From Poronia punctata (taxonomy: Eukaryota > Ascomycota > Sordariomycetes > Xylariales > Xylariaceae): DNA of 64,000 bases. The position numbers were made by a program, and so were the translations under genes. The notes below the pieces were generated by a model, which made no database searches, had not been told where the DNA came from, and saw nothing but the letters and a program-made list of their open reading frames with translations. This document shows, piece after piece, positions 22,247 to 33,900 of the stretch. The DNA lies in assembly GCA_022579005.1 (NCBI GenBank), contig MU401615.1:25126-89125 (forward strand), read 5' to 3'. Each line of letters starts with the position of its first letter. The first letter of the stretch is position 1.

Positions 22247-24188
22247 CTCTACCTCTTTGCCTCTCACACACGCAGTATGAATGAGCATTTGTATCCGTAC
22301 AGAGCGACCATAATGAACCATGGGGCGAGGTATACCGGTACCAAGACCACTGTTTTGATCTGTTGGTTGCGACATTGATACTCGTATGACAAATTGGAAG
22401 AGAGGCGGGTAGCTGTTCCGAGGACGGGGGCGAAGCGAACAGAGAGACGCGTATGCTGCTGTCCTGTATGAGCTTCCGGTTCTTAACGCGGCTTGGTGTT
22501 ATATCGCGTAAAGGAAGCGCAGGCGGGGAGGGGAAATAAAGGCCTGGGTAATAGATTTCTTTCCGAGAATACTTTCTGTGTGCCTGATGTTTGTGACGGG
22601 CAAGAAAGCAAATATTGCGACTTCAAAGGTTCTAAAACAAGTCTCAATCACCTATGAAATCGTCGAAAAAGGGAGGAGAAGAAAAGCGATAGGTGGGTAA
22701 AATTTATCGCTGCTTCATGAAATGGCCATCTGAGGCATTTCATATATCCTGCAAGGCATTTGTTGCTCCGAATGGTGTGTCTAGGAGTTGCAAATCCCTG
22801 CTAAGTCCACAGGAAACCAAGACACGTGTTTCTTGGTGGATTCCTCGATGACTACCGGTATGAATTTGGCAAATTCGAGTAGCATCCCCAAGGATCACAG
22901 CCAGGCTATATGACGTAAAGAGAGCATCGTAAAGGTTGTCTTGGTTTCGAGGACCAAGGGGTTACAACCGCGGGGAGTTTGTCCCAAAGGCTCATACAGC
23001 GATATACCGTATACGCCTTTATCACTCAGAGCCATGACGAGTATGCCAAAGCCCGAACGAGAGAAGTATGTCTGTGGGCTCTCTTTCAGAAGAGACCACG
23101 TTGCGTGTCTCTACTTATACGATCCCAAGGGGTTACATAGTGTACTGTTCCCTTTTTTCTTGATCGATATAGACCTCAGAAAGCGCGTCGACGTCTCTCT
23201 GAGAAGATAGAATGTGCAGGTATTGCCATTCAATTTGTTGTTTTTATTGTTTGCCAACGGACAGACGGCCTCAAATCCTGGAGCTCTTGACGGTGACATG
23301 TTCTTCTTCCAGCCGCAGCGGACCACACACACAGATGTTCTCTATGGCATCTCTCGGCAATGAACTCTCTTTTTTCTTCCGCCGCAGAATTTTTCCTTCA
23401 TCTCTTTGATCGCTAAATGTTGATGTACCGATCGACGTGATATGGCAAGCAAATGGTGGTGTGTTGCAAAGCTTTCGGGGAAAAGAGCGGACGGAACCGA
23501 CAGAAGTTCATTATATGGAGTCGGAAGGCCCCGGGCCATGAGAATGGTAATTCCAAGTCTGAGGTGCTCTAGACTTTTAATTCTCTCCACAGCACGCGTG
23601 ATATCTTCAACGCGGTGTGCGGCCCCCAATCACCCCACAAAAAGGCGCACAATAGGCCAAGAGCTAGTCGTCTTCAAGTTCGTCTCGCTTTAGACCGATA
23701 ACAAAGCCATAAGGCCTTCGTCTTCAACGGTTCCTGCATATTTCGAACCGCCCGCCAGTGAGTTGGTCACGTCTCGAGGTTCCCCATGAGCCCGGCACCC
23801 GCAAGCATGTCTCTGCATAAAGGCAGAAAAGCTCTAGCTTAGGCGTCACTCCAAAGCTGGTTTTGGCCTTAGAGCATGGTACCCGGGCGATTTGTTGATG
23901 CCAAAGCCGAGAGAGACGAATAAAAAGGTGCGGGATGGATAGATTCCCGAACCAAGGTGTATATGACACCATTATAGGGAGACAACCCACGGTCCCGATC
24001 CTTTACAGCGACGGATATTTGACCGAGGATGACAAAGTGCAGTCGGGTGTCTTCAGTGTTGTGGTAAACATTGCTCCCCTAAGGTGCTGGGCTGGTCGAG
24101 TGCTTTGAAGTGTAATGTCCCAAAGCACTGCTTTCCCAGATCGGGGTTTCGAAGAGGGAAAGCATAGCTCTCCGCAAGCGTTCATCTC

Positions 24189-24328
24189 CTATCCTTCAAG
24201 ATAGGAGATCACCCAGCCCCAGAAGAGGACAACCAGGAAGGAAACAACTATGCTCGCAAGGATACAAAACATGTGTGTTTTGTGTTTAGGCCGTGAGAGC
24301 AGTCTGTGATTATGGTTTTTCTGCCCAT
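24189..24328 (-). other. Two overlapping micro-ORFs (26 and 27 codons)
   Basis: The first ATG after the TATA-like element (24328, context CCACCATGG) opens a 26-codon frame ending at 24248. A second ATG at 24272, in another frame, opens a 27-codon frame ending at 24189 that is almost entirely hydrophobic: MFCILASIVVSFLVVLFWGW and then a short VISYLEG end. The latter has the length and character of a single membrane-spanning microprotein. I recognise no family. Both could equally be chance frames in a noncoding RNA. Confidence 0.25.
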
Positions 24329-24462
24329 GGTGGAAGAAACACCCGCAGCAGAGCAGATGCAGAGGGGAGAGAAAACAAGATGGAGAAGTAGGTGTTAGTG
24401 GAGAGAGTGTGTGTTGCTTGCTGAGAGAGAATATCGAGGTATGAAGGAGGGTTCCGGGCCTC

Positions 24463-24470
24463 ATATTTAT
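24463..24470 (-). promoter_or_regulatory. TATA-like element of a possible minus-strand transcript
   Basis: TATAAATA on the minus strand. It is followed by a CT-rich stretch (24360-24435) with no ATG until CCACCATGG at 24328, a strong start context. This order resembles a fungal core promoter plus 5' leader. No expression evidence is available. Confidence 0.35.
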
Positions 24471-24600
24471 ACACAAGCAAGGTCGCACAATTTCCCTGGA
24501 ACTTGACAGTCGTCATTACATTAGAATGCTGTTGGATTCATAGCTAGGCATCTCGGGACCGGAAACAGGAATTCACATCCCGAGTATTCTGTTTGTTGGG

Positions 24601-25407
24601 AATGCCTCATGATTCAGAATCACGATATAGGACGACCGGTGCAGGGAGTATCCAAGCTGTAGACCAGAAGAGCACGTTTCGTAGTAAATGTTTGCCTTGG
24701 ACAAGATATTGATCGGTATGAAGGGAGACCGTCTACGAGATTCTGCGAGACCCTGTTACAATATCAGACTCCAGAAGTTGACTCACAAGAATGGAGTTTT
24801 CTTGAACTTTAGCCTAGTATGGTGAATATTATATCATTGAAGCAAGGATGATGTAGCTCTGTAAGCGTTACACGACATGCCATGCAACTGTCCTCTGTTA
24901 TGCATTTCTTGGGGTGATACTGCTTCTGTTACCTTGTACGTCACATGTGAATGCCGAGGGCATGATACTCGATAGAAAATACCATTCCAGTCGTCACGTT
25001 GTGAGATGCAAACGACAAACAGCGGCTAGGGCGTTTCTGTTGGCCGTACTTACATGTAAGAAAGGAACGGATGGGACTTTGTTCATCAAATTCACTTGAT
25101 ACTAGGTAGGTACCTACCCTCAAACAACTTGACCCGATACGGCCCGTCAGGTCTATCTGGCACTTGACTCTAGGTCAGATTAACCTTCTCGCTTATTTTG
25201 GATTAGCGGGCTACTATATTTGGCTCCCGTGGTAAGCTAGTTACCGGCTTGGCATGCATATACACGTTGTACAATTCTGGGGTTTGTACAATATTTTTGT
25301 GTCCGATGTCGAGATGAAATATGAATCACCAAAACACGCAAGATTCAGTGTCTCTTGTAAGTTTACCTATCGTGTCAAATAGTTTCAACTTAGTCTAATC
25401 TTTTATA
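24601..25407. other. Intergenic spacer downstream of the DUF3632 gene
   Basis: About 800 bp, no supported gene. Only frames of about 60 codons are present. It holds the 3' side of the DUF3632 transcript. Confidence 0.5.
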
Positions 25408-26343
25408 CTACCCCTGAATATTCCGCATTACATCCGCAGCAGTTGCCGCCGCCTCCTTTACAAAACTATCAGACTCATTTTTCCGAATCTTCATAAACCT
25501 GTTCCGCCAGAATTCCCATCGATCCAGGGGATGGTCAAAATGCCTAGCGACAGACGGGATATCTCTCTTGTTCAAGCCTCGAAGCTCATCATTGACAAGA
25601 CCATCATATAGCCTCTTGCCGTTATGTTGAATCCAGCAAGCAGCTGCCGGGATATGGAAATCGAGCTTGAGTTGCCCGTCTGCCTCGCCATCATTCCCAG
25701 CTTCTACCTCATCACTCGGGCCTGGTTCCTTTTCCAGTGCCCTGATGAGATATTGAAAGGCATGTTTCCACTGGAATAGCCCCGCCGCTACCAATTGCGA
25801 TTCTACGTTTTGAATCTTGACGTAAATGTCGCGGCGACGCGTCCTGTCTGCATCGTCCGATGCCCTCCGCGTGATCATCCCGGGCTGCATCCAGTGCGCG
25901 TCATACCATACCATTTCGATCCAGGGCAACCTTCTCCACGATCGCGGCTTCCCTTCGTCGTCTAGCGCCTCGCCTCGATGAATGTGACCCGGCACCTTTG
26001 TTATCGCGACCAGGAGGGACACGAGATCTTGGGTACGGCTCGACGGCCACTCTACCAGGGCAGTAGTCATCAAGTCCCATAGCTGACCCAACGCTGCCGC
26101 ATCATCTGAATAGTCGCCTAGCTCGGGGATGGGGGACTCTGTGATGGGGCGGGTGATCAGATTTGCTGCAGCTTCTGTGCTGATTTCCCCGTCGTGGTAG
26201 GCTTTGAGGGCTTTGACTTCTTGGTCGTGAAATGACCTGAGCGCCGCATTTTTCGTGTTTTGGCTATGTTTGCTCGTCTGGGCGGAAAACCATGAATCGG
26301 GGACTTGTGGTTGGTCATCGGGAAGTAAGTTGTAATCTGCCAT
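25408..26343 (-). CDS. DUF3632 family protein
   Basis: A single-exon gene of 311 residues starting with ATG at 26343 (MADYNLLPDD). It matches the fungal DUF3632 family, whose function is unknown and which is often present in many copies in filamentous fungi. The family pattern is seen in ALRSFHDQEVKALKAYHDGE near residue 35-55, a helix with LWDLMTTALVEWPS, WRRLPWIEMVWYDAHW near 135, and the C-terminal block PAAACWIQHNGKRLYDG, LNKRDIPSVARHFDHPLDRW and EFWRNRF. No signal peptide, membrane segment or catalytic motif is visible, so an intracellular protein is likely. Complete ends are present. Confidence 0.85.
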   Translation of the reverse strand: MADYNLLPDDQPQVPDSWFSAQTSKHSQNTKNAALRSFHDQEVKALKAYHDGEISTEAAANLITRPITESPIPELGDYSDDAAALGQLWDLMTTALVEWPSSRTQDLVSLLVAITKVPGHIHRGEALDDEGKPRSWRRLPWIEMVWYDAHWMQPGMITRRASDDADRTRRRDIYVKIQNVESQLVAAGLFQWKHAFQYLIRALEKEPGPSDEVEAGNDGEADGQLKLDFHIPAAACWIQHNGKRLYDGLVNDELRGLNKRDIPSVARHFDHPLDRWEFWRNRFMKIRKNESDSFVKEAAATAADVMRNIQG

Positions 26344-27680
26344 TCTTGTTGGTGTTACTTGTTCTTTTGACTTGTTATTGTAGTGTATTCAATATTGTAA
26401 TTTGTGTGTATTGTGCAAGAGAGGTAAGATGATGTGTATATGAATCGATTTCGTATGAAAATATATAGATATATTTCATAGGAGTAAGGCAATGACAACC
26501 ACTTTTATAAGTATGAAGAAGTTTGTACTTGTCCTAAACTTTTCGTTGCCCTGCTGCCTACCAAACCATCCAGCCGGACCTTCCAGATCGTGGCTAAAGA
26601 GACGTTGACGCGATGCGAAGTGACGTCACGGCAAATGACTGTGGCACAGCCCCGATGATCTCGACAACCTTTATTGTCAGGGCAATGCGGGATCTCTAGA
26701 CTTCAGGACGTCGGGTAAGACTAGGACTGTATTCGGACGACTGGGGCTCTTAACAACAGAAAGGAACCTCATTACAAAAAATTACTTGCCGTGGTTGCCT
26801 ATGAAGGGACAGAATAATACGACGTGTAATCCACGTGCAATTGTTATTATCTAACAACATCCTAATCTTCACCGTCAGCTATTAATTATAGTAAGGTCGT
26901 CCGTTTATAATGTAAGTATTCAAAATACTCCGGTCAGGTCCAATTTCTCAACCTAGCCCACTTGTCGATCGTTTCTCTTGCATAAACCACAGCCAGGCAC
27001 ATGGTTCGTCAGCCTGTCGAGTAGGTACCGGCATACATCTGCCGCAAGGCTGCATTCTATAAAAGCCGGGGGACCGGGTAGTATGCCGATCTTTAACTGC
27101 CCGGGTTGATGATCAACTTGGTAATATACATAATAGGATATACTATGTACATGGTACATGTAAACCTAGACTACCGGTATACTGTCCCACCGTACGTGCT
27201 GTATCTACACGTACACGTATTAATAGTCGTAGCCCTTTCTATCTTTGCGGCTGATTTTCATGCACAAAACCTTGCACATCTAGATATTTAGGTACTTGTA
27301 TATTCCTTTTACGACCAAGATCGTCAAGATAGAATCCCACTACGAGTATTGCTGCCATTCGAATGTCGGTTATAAATTGGGAGCGAAAACCCCCGGAAAG
27401 GATTGTAATCGGACCCTGTACGAGTATGCACCCCTGGATCGTATACAGCTGTGCCTCACCACCGGCCAGGAGGCCGTGTCAAGCTTATGTTCTTGTCGGC
27501 TACGACACTTTGAGAGGAAGCCATGATTACGGCAGTGATAACAGTATATAGAGCAGAGTGAATCCCCTCGAACGACATACTCATTTTCAACAGAAACTTC
27601 CAAGTTATCGTATTCACCTTGAAGAGTCTTCAACACTAATAGGATATACCTACCTCCAAACTCACTATAACTTATTCATC
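26344..27680. other. Divergent promoter region (DUF3632 / ribonuclease)
   Basis: 1.3 kb between two outward-facing genes. A TATATAGA element lies at 27545-27552, 129 bp ahead of the ribonuclease ATG, and a second TATAAAAG at about 27058 is less well placed. No gene found. Confidence 0.5.
27545..27552 (+). promoter_or_regulatory. TATA-like box of the ribonuclease gene
   Basis: TATATAGA located 129 bp upstream of the ribonuclease start codon, in the distance range expected for a fungal core promoter with a roughly 100-nt leader. Confidence 0.4.
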
Positions 27681-28334
27681 ATGAGACTAATCACCGCCGT
27701 GTCCTTCCTCCCCCTGGCTCTGGCCGCCCCTTTCGATCTCGTCCCAAAGACTCTCCCTGACCACACGCCTGTGAATGTCCCCAATAAAGACGACTTTGAC
27801 GTCAACTGCGGTAAGGATATAATCCAAAAACCACGCATAAACTTGGGAACGATGATATTCTGGCCTGTGGATTAATAACTAGGCGGAACCACCATTGTGG
27901 CACAAGATATCGTCAATGCCGTATCATGGGGCACGAACCTCCAACGTGCCGGCCAAACTGTCGGCAGTAAGTTGTCATTATTATTTATCTGTCACGTTCC
28001 ACTTACACCCAACATATTCAAACTACCTACTTACCTAACACACTATAACCTAGACAACAAATACCCCCATTTGTACGGCAACAGCGAGGATTTCGAATGG
28101 GCGGACCCTGCCTGTGATTCAAACTCTAGGAACCGGGAATTGTTCCCCGTCATCAAGGGAGGCACGTATGACGGCACCGAAGGAATCGGCAGGAGATTTC
28201 GGGTTATCTATGTCCATGATCCCAACTCGCAGACGGATAGTCAAGGGAACCCTACGGCTACCTATTGTGGAACTATCTATCATGCCGATCACAGCAATGA
28301 CTTCAAGGGTTGTGATGTGGTGCAAAGGTCTTAG
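27681..28334 (+). CDS. Secreted guanyl-specific ribonuclease (RNase T1/N1/U2 family)
   Basis: A small secreted RNase that cleaves single-stranded RNA through a 2',3'-cyclic phosphate; related family members include extracellular RNases and the ribotoxins. Exons 27681-27810, 27883-27966 and 28054-28334 (introns 72 and 87 bp, GTAAGG..CTAG and GTAAGT..CTAG) encode 164 residues. Residues 1 to about 17 are a signal peptide ending near ALAAPF. The catalytic set is present: Tyr75 and His77 in KYPHLYGN, Glu100 in ELFPV, Arg121 in RFRVIY and His148 in TIYHADHSND. Cys92, Cys143 and Cys158 can form the disulfides, with Cys43. The loop between the Arg and the last His is longer than in RNase T1. All active-site residues are intact, so an active enzyme is likely; whether it acts as a plain nuclease or as a ribosome-directed toxin is not decidable here. 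Confidence 0.88.
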
Positions 28335-28713
28335 CCTACAGAAGGTTTTCTGCTGGTTTTCCTGGGATATTTTTTTCTCCTTTGGGGATTAGGGACAGAG
28401 TTGGATATAGGGGTATTATGAGATGAGAGACGTATGGTCAGCATGTATAACCTAAGTAAACCAACACTTTTTCTTATCATCACAATATCATCTTCCTACA
28501 AGGGTGTATACTATAGTGATATCACTTTGTACAACTATGTCGAGTTGCCCCAACATGATCATACTATCACCTAGTCCACGTTCCACTTTTCAATACTATC
28601 AAGGCTCAGTTGATATTCTAACCCAGCCTACGCAGGTATCACCTTATGCCCCTCATATATCACCAAAGTTGAACATTCTGACCTTGTACACGCCACTCCA
28701 TACTGACTCCAAT
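28335..28713. other. Convergent spacer between two secreted-protein genes
   Basis: 379 bp between the stops of the ribonuclease (+) and the cysteine-rich protein (-). No supported frame. Confidence 0.5.
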
Positions 28714-29686
28714 CTAAGCGCAGACCCCATTCGTGCATATGAAATCATCTGAACAATCGTCATAAGTACTGCAAGAGCAACCTAGATCACAAAACACAAA
28801 TTTAGTTCAACGTCTCCCTTCATCTTCCCAAAATAGATAAAACGTACCTTGACAATGTCCTTCCCAAGAACATCCCGTCTGGCAACCACTACCACCACCA
28901 TCACCACCATCACCACCATCACCTCCACCATTACCGCCACAATAACTCGAGGGGTTATTATTAGGGTAGATGTTTCCGGTATTACAAGTTCCAGAACTGA
29001 AAAGTGGTGTTTCTAGTAGACCCCAGTCAGTCAAGCAAAGTCAATATTGGAGGTGGAAAAGGAAAGAAAAAAAACTTACCATCAACCTCCAAATCCCTAG
29101 CCGGATCCCTGATAATACTCTGCGTCCCATCAGGCGTGAGCCTATTCTCGCATTCGACCTGGGCATCTCCGCCATTATTCGAATTTCCCGTAAAGACGTC
29201 TACCCATTCGCCGGTATCTTTTTTTCTTATTGTTAGCACACAACAACACATTTCCCACTTCCTGTCCTCTTCCCTCTTTCCTGTACCCGACTCCCCACCC
29301 CCCTTAAGAAGGGAAGGAAAAGAAAGACACCAAAAAAAAAAAAAAAGAGAAGGGGGAAAGAAAAAGAAAAAAAAAAAAAAAAAAAAAAAACACTCACCAC
29401 AAGCAGCACAAGTATCCTCATTCCTAATATACTTCTTCAAATACGGGGCATAAACAATCTCGCATTCCCCGTACGAACTCCCCACTCTAGACGCAAACGT
29501 CAACGGATCATCATATGTTCCCGTCCCGCCCGCATGGTATCCTCTTGCTCCGCAACTGAATGCTATCGCGTCCGAGCCGGCCGGGTCGTTGTCAGGGACG
29601 CCGTAAAAGGTCGTCTTTGCGCCCGTTGTGATTGTGCAGGCTGCTGATAGACCTGTAGAGGCTAGGAGGAGGGGGAGGTAATGCAT
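28714..29686 (-). CDS. Secreted cysteine-rich protein of unknown function
   Basis: A fungal secreted protein type of unknown role, rebuilt from four exons: 29686-29398, 29217-29080, 29012-28848 and 28781-28714, giving 219 residues. All introns are GT..AG with consistent phase; intron 1 contains an A/G-rich tract of about 100 bp (T/C-rich on the coding strand). Residues 1 to about 16 (MHYLPLLLASTGLSAA) form a signal peptide. The core reads TFYGVPDNDPAGSDAIAF, SCGARGYHAGGTGTYDDP, GECEIVYAPYLKKYIRNEDTCAACG, EWVDVFTGNSNNGGDAQV, CENRLTPDG. A Gly/Asp-rich linker (GGNGGGDGGDGGDGGGSG) leads to a compact C-terminal Cys module (CSWEGHC, CSCSTYDDCSDDFIC, NGVCA). The architecture resembles an extracellular domain joined by a linker to a small disulfide-rich binding module. 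I recognise the type from other fungi but no function is assigned. Confidence 0.82.
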
Positions 29687-30977
29687 TTTGAAGAAAAGGA
29701 CCGATGGAAGGGGGAGGTGGAGGTGGAGATAGAGGTTGAGTTTGGGAAATTGCTGTTGATGATCGAAAAGTCGAGAACGTTTTGGGGGGGGGGGGGTCTT
29801 ATATAGATACATATTGAAATAAAAGGTAAAAAAGCCAAGGTAGGTAGGTAAAGGCGGCATGAATGCAACATTACAACCCTTGAGCAGTTTAGGAAGGACG
29901 ATAGGAGAGCTGAATACATACCTTACACTACCCCCTTAACTACCTATTTACGGCAATACCATATCATACATACATCATCAGGTGCCGTCCACCCACTGAA
30001 TATTGTTGTTGTAACCTGTTGTTCAATCTATGATATTCGGGCAACAACTCTATTCTGACATCCTCTCTTGGGACGGGACGAGTTGCTTTTTCTTGCTGTC
30101 GTCAGCAGAAGTAATACCCGAATAGCCTTTCAACTACTCGCCTTCCTCTATGGTAAAAGTAAAAGTCTGATAAATAAGCTTACCTTACCTTACCTTCTAC
30201 ACATATGGTCAAATGGTAGCGTAACACAAATACGTGCATGCAAGAGTCCACGCGCTATGGGGACTCGGTTATGCAAGTGACAATTGCGGCTTTTATCTGA
30301 TTCCTTGTTATGTCTGTAACTCAACTTAAAGCCTAGTTCTTTCAGGGCCCTGTGGATATTCCCCCTGTACCCCACGATATTCGACCCTATACTTATTATA
30401 GATTATCATCTCGCGGGTAATGATGCCCAAGACAGATTTCTCCACCTGCATGTCTTCCAGTCGCTTAACCCAACGCGCTTGCACTTATGAGGCAGTTGCG
30501 ACATCTGTGCTAAAGTAAGTAAACCTCATCTATTCACAGAGGAAGGACCGAGGTCTGATAGAAACCCGACGAGAACACCATCATGGTTTCAATAGAATAA
30601 TGTTTCTTGTAACGAATTCCAGCAGCAAATAGCTACTGGTATAGAACAAAGCAACGCCTATCTAATGCATTAGGTTTCTTTTCTGTCCCACCTTCTCAGT
30701 TCTTGCTGCCCATTGCCGACCGCCCTCCAATCGTACAAGCTGAGCTCATTGCTGAAGCGCGCCGTGACGGTAACCTAGTATTGCCCAAGATGCTCAAAGA
30801 TGCCGAAGAAAACGCCCCGCATCCACATGAACCCCGTGCTCAAGGGCATATCTACACCCATAAAAATAATCATGGAAAAGCAACGCAACCGTGAGAAACC
30901 AGATCAACAAGGTAGCTAGTCTAGCTTATCCTGACCAGCTACGCTTACATCATCGCATAACGACGGCTAGGTGTAAA
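29687..30977. other. Intergenic region, no supported gene
   Basis: About 1.3 kb with a G(12) run near 29785 and TACCTTACC repeats. A 63-codon frame at 30703 begins at TTG and is not supported. It contains the promoter of the cysteine-rich gene. Confidence 0.5.
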
Positions 30978-33900
30978 TCACTCGGAATCTTCCATATCCA
31001 TGGCATTCCGCTCTGCTTCAAAACTCTCTGCCGTGATACTGACGTTGCCACGCTCCCGTTGTCGATCCTTCTTGGATCCTTCCTCCTCATCGGCGTTTGT
31101 GAGATCTAGGAATATCTTATCCACCACTCTATCGTCTTCTGGCTGACTCTCGTGTAATTTGGATGATCGTCGGAAACTCTTCCCACGCCTCGAATCCCAT
31201 ACATCCGGTCCGTATACATCTTCAGCACGTCGACGGCCATTTTCTGTCTTTTTGAGGATTTCAAGCACCTTTTCGCGATCGGCCCCCGTCGCATGAATGA
31301 GGTCTTCGTCTTGACCCTGCAGTATACGGTCCTCTAAAGTCATACTGGCGTCTGACGGGACGAGCCTAGGCCCTTGACCGTTGCTGCCTGCAGACATGAA
31401 GAATTCGGGATGTAAGCTGGGGCCGCCCTCAGCTTCCATGGTATCAGGCCGTAGAGAGGACCCTGGCCGGCTCGACGAGGCCGAGCCAGCACTGGGAGGC
31501 GGGTGTCCGTGGTTCGTCGCTGTCAGCGACGGTGTCGACGGCTGTGAACCGCGGTAGAACGGATGACCATTGGACCCAAGCGAATGTGAAGGGCTTGTAT
31601 TATGCCCTGGCATGTGCGATATGCTAGAAGCCGCAGCTGAATGAGCCTGCGCCGCTTCTGCATTCTGTGCTTTGCGCTTTAAACTATTGGCCTTGCCTTT
31701 TATAGGCTCGGGTAGGTCGTCAGGATCATCCACCCCGTACTGCATGAGCAACTTCTGGAGCTTTGTCGGTCTAGGTTTCCTGGTACTCTTGGAAACTTCA
31801 AAAAGTGGGGGTGGCTGGGGAGCCACGGGATGCCACTTGTGTAGTTCTTGTCGGAAGAAGTTTGTCTCGTGAGACAATAGAATCTCGGCGCCTTCAATCT
31901 TTCGTAGATAGAAGCGCTGCGTATCCGCTTCCGACGCTGTGGTGAGGCCGTTGTTGCAAAAGCCCGATATATGTTGTCTGAATTCCAGCGCCTTTTCAAT
32001 AATCTTTTGCAAAACCTCCTCTTCTTCCGGTTGGAAAGGGAGGTTGGGAATCTCTTCCTGCCAGGCTATCAAGTCCTCAAGTTTGGGCCGAGCGGCATCC
32101 CGCGGGATCTTGACTCTCCAGTCGCAGATGGGACAGGTGTACTTGTCATCCTCCTTGACCTTACCCCGCGCAATCTTGAGACATTTCCCGTGATACCACT
32201 CATGGCAGAGCTCGCATTCAATCATCAACCCTGCCTCAGTCCTGCGGCAGATGCAGAACACCTCTCTGGGAGTAGGATCTTCCCATTGCCGATTGGATTT
32301 AAGTTCTCTCTCTTCGCTAGTGGCCCGAGAAGAAGGTTCGGCTGGTAATCGAGGTTTGTCACTAACAATATCGAAACAGTCGAGGTTGCGGTCGTGAACG
32401 TAATCCATGTGGCTCTTCAGAATATGAAGAGGAGCGTTTGTCTTGCCAAACAACTTTTTGCCTTTCCGCATCCAGTCTTCATGGCGTCTTTGTTCCTTCT
32501 CAAGGTCGATTGTCCCGGCAGGTTTCGAGTTCAATTCGTCCACCTTTTTGAGCACTTCCGCCACCTCGTTATACTTGGGTCTTTTCTTGTAATCAGGATC
32601 GCGGGACCGCTCCGTGAGGTCGATGACTTGTCGATGGGCGTCACGTTGCTTATGCAAGATTTGATCGACGGTACTTAAGAGGTCGGCCGACACAGGGAGC
32701 GAGTTGACCTGTACTTGGCTGGAAAGGGCCTCGAGTTGGGGATAATGAATGGCATCGGCGTTGATCAACTCCATCGCCTTGGTCTGCCATTGGAGCGCCG
32801 CCTGATACTTGTCGTTGTACCACTTCATGTGATCGTTATACAGCGGAATCTCTAGCGCTGCTCCCTGCTGAAGGATGGCTTGTACTTCGTCAAGTGTCAG
32901 TACCTTGTTCCGGTTCGCCTTGGCATTGTTGCTCCATCGAAGCTGTTTCGCCACGGCCGACAGCTTATCGAGTTCGGGTATGTCGACATTGAAGGTACGG
33001 CCCTCTTCGATAAGCTCTTCGACGGCCTCCTGGGACAGGCCGAGTATGTGTTCTAGGGCCTGCTCTGCTCTTTTTTGCCAATTGCGTACGTCGGCGGCAC
33101 GCTCCTGTAGTTGGTGCTTTTCCGGACAGTCGAAGCCTATGCGGTCGGCATCGTCGATTAAGCGGAAGATGTTGTCGACCTTTCTCATGTCGCGATCCTT
33201 TCTGTCTTGATATGTCTGTCCGACAGTTTTGTGGTTTCTGATGAGGGAACCCTTCTCAGTTTTACGGCGGTTCTGCTGTTTACGCACCGTATAATTAGTC
33301 GCTTCTTCGACCCACTCGTTACACCGATCAACAAACTCCCTGAGGGCTGGTAGAGAGGGGAGGTCGTACGGTATTCGTTCGCCCTCATTGAGCAGAGTGC
33401 GCAGCGTCTTGAGTGACGGTGTTGCTTCCTCCTCGAGCAACCTGTCATACTTTTCCTCCCAGGCTTCCGGCATGTTTGCCTTGTCCGCTACCTTTCGGTA
33501 TACCTCGTCAAGATTCTCGTTCGTCTTGCGATAGTACATGGCATGTTCTTGACCGATAAAGCGCTGGGATTCCGGCATGTCGCAGCAGGCATGATAGCCC
33601 GCGTGCAATAGGCAGAGGACTTTGCCAGACTTCAGGCATTTAAATCTCGACAGATAAGTAAATGACTTGCAGTATGAGCACTGGTACTCCTCTTCTGGCA
33701 CTTCCTCATCCACAACTTGGAATGTCATCGTACAGTTCGCCTCCGTGGATTGTGACGTAAGGGCACATTGGTGGTTGCTGTTTTCTAAATGTTTTGCAAT
33801 GAAGGCATCTCGCTGATCTCGTTCACGCGCATGGATCTTTTCCAGTGCGGGGGCGAGCCATTTGGCCGTCTGGATAGTTAGTGAACTGACGGGGACCTCC

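Larger units (their letters stand above)
20150..24600. other. Repeat-rich noncoding locus
   Basis: This 4.4 kb region has no protein homology that I can recognise, yet its structure is unusual: repeat families A and B, motifs such as GGCAGAGAG that recur in both, and a perfect hairpin at 22217-22246. On the minus strand a promoter-like TATAAATA at 24463-24470 and a pyrimidine-rich leader sit at its right edge. It could be a long noncoding RNA locus or a decayed duplicated region; sequence alone does not decide. Confidence 0.45.

Noticed and set aside
23342..23629. 95-codon minus-strand frame that looks helical (VEDITRAVERIKSLEHL)
   Set aside because: Isolated in the repeat-rich noncoding locus, with no continuation by splicing that I could find and no known family.
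24189..24488. Longer 99-codon version of the hydrophobic micro-ORF
   Set aside because: It begins with GTG, and its first in-frame ATG (24464) overlaps the TATA-like box, so it would not be in the expected transcript.
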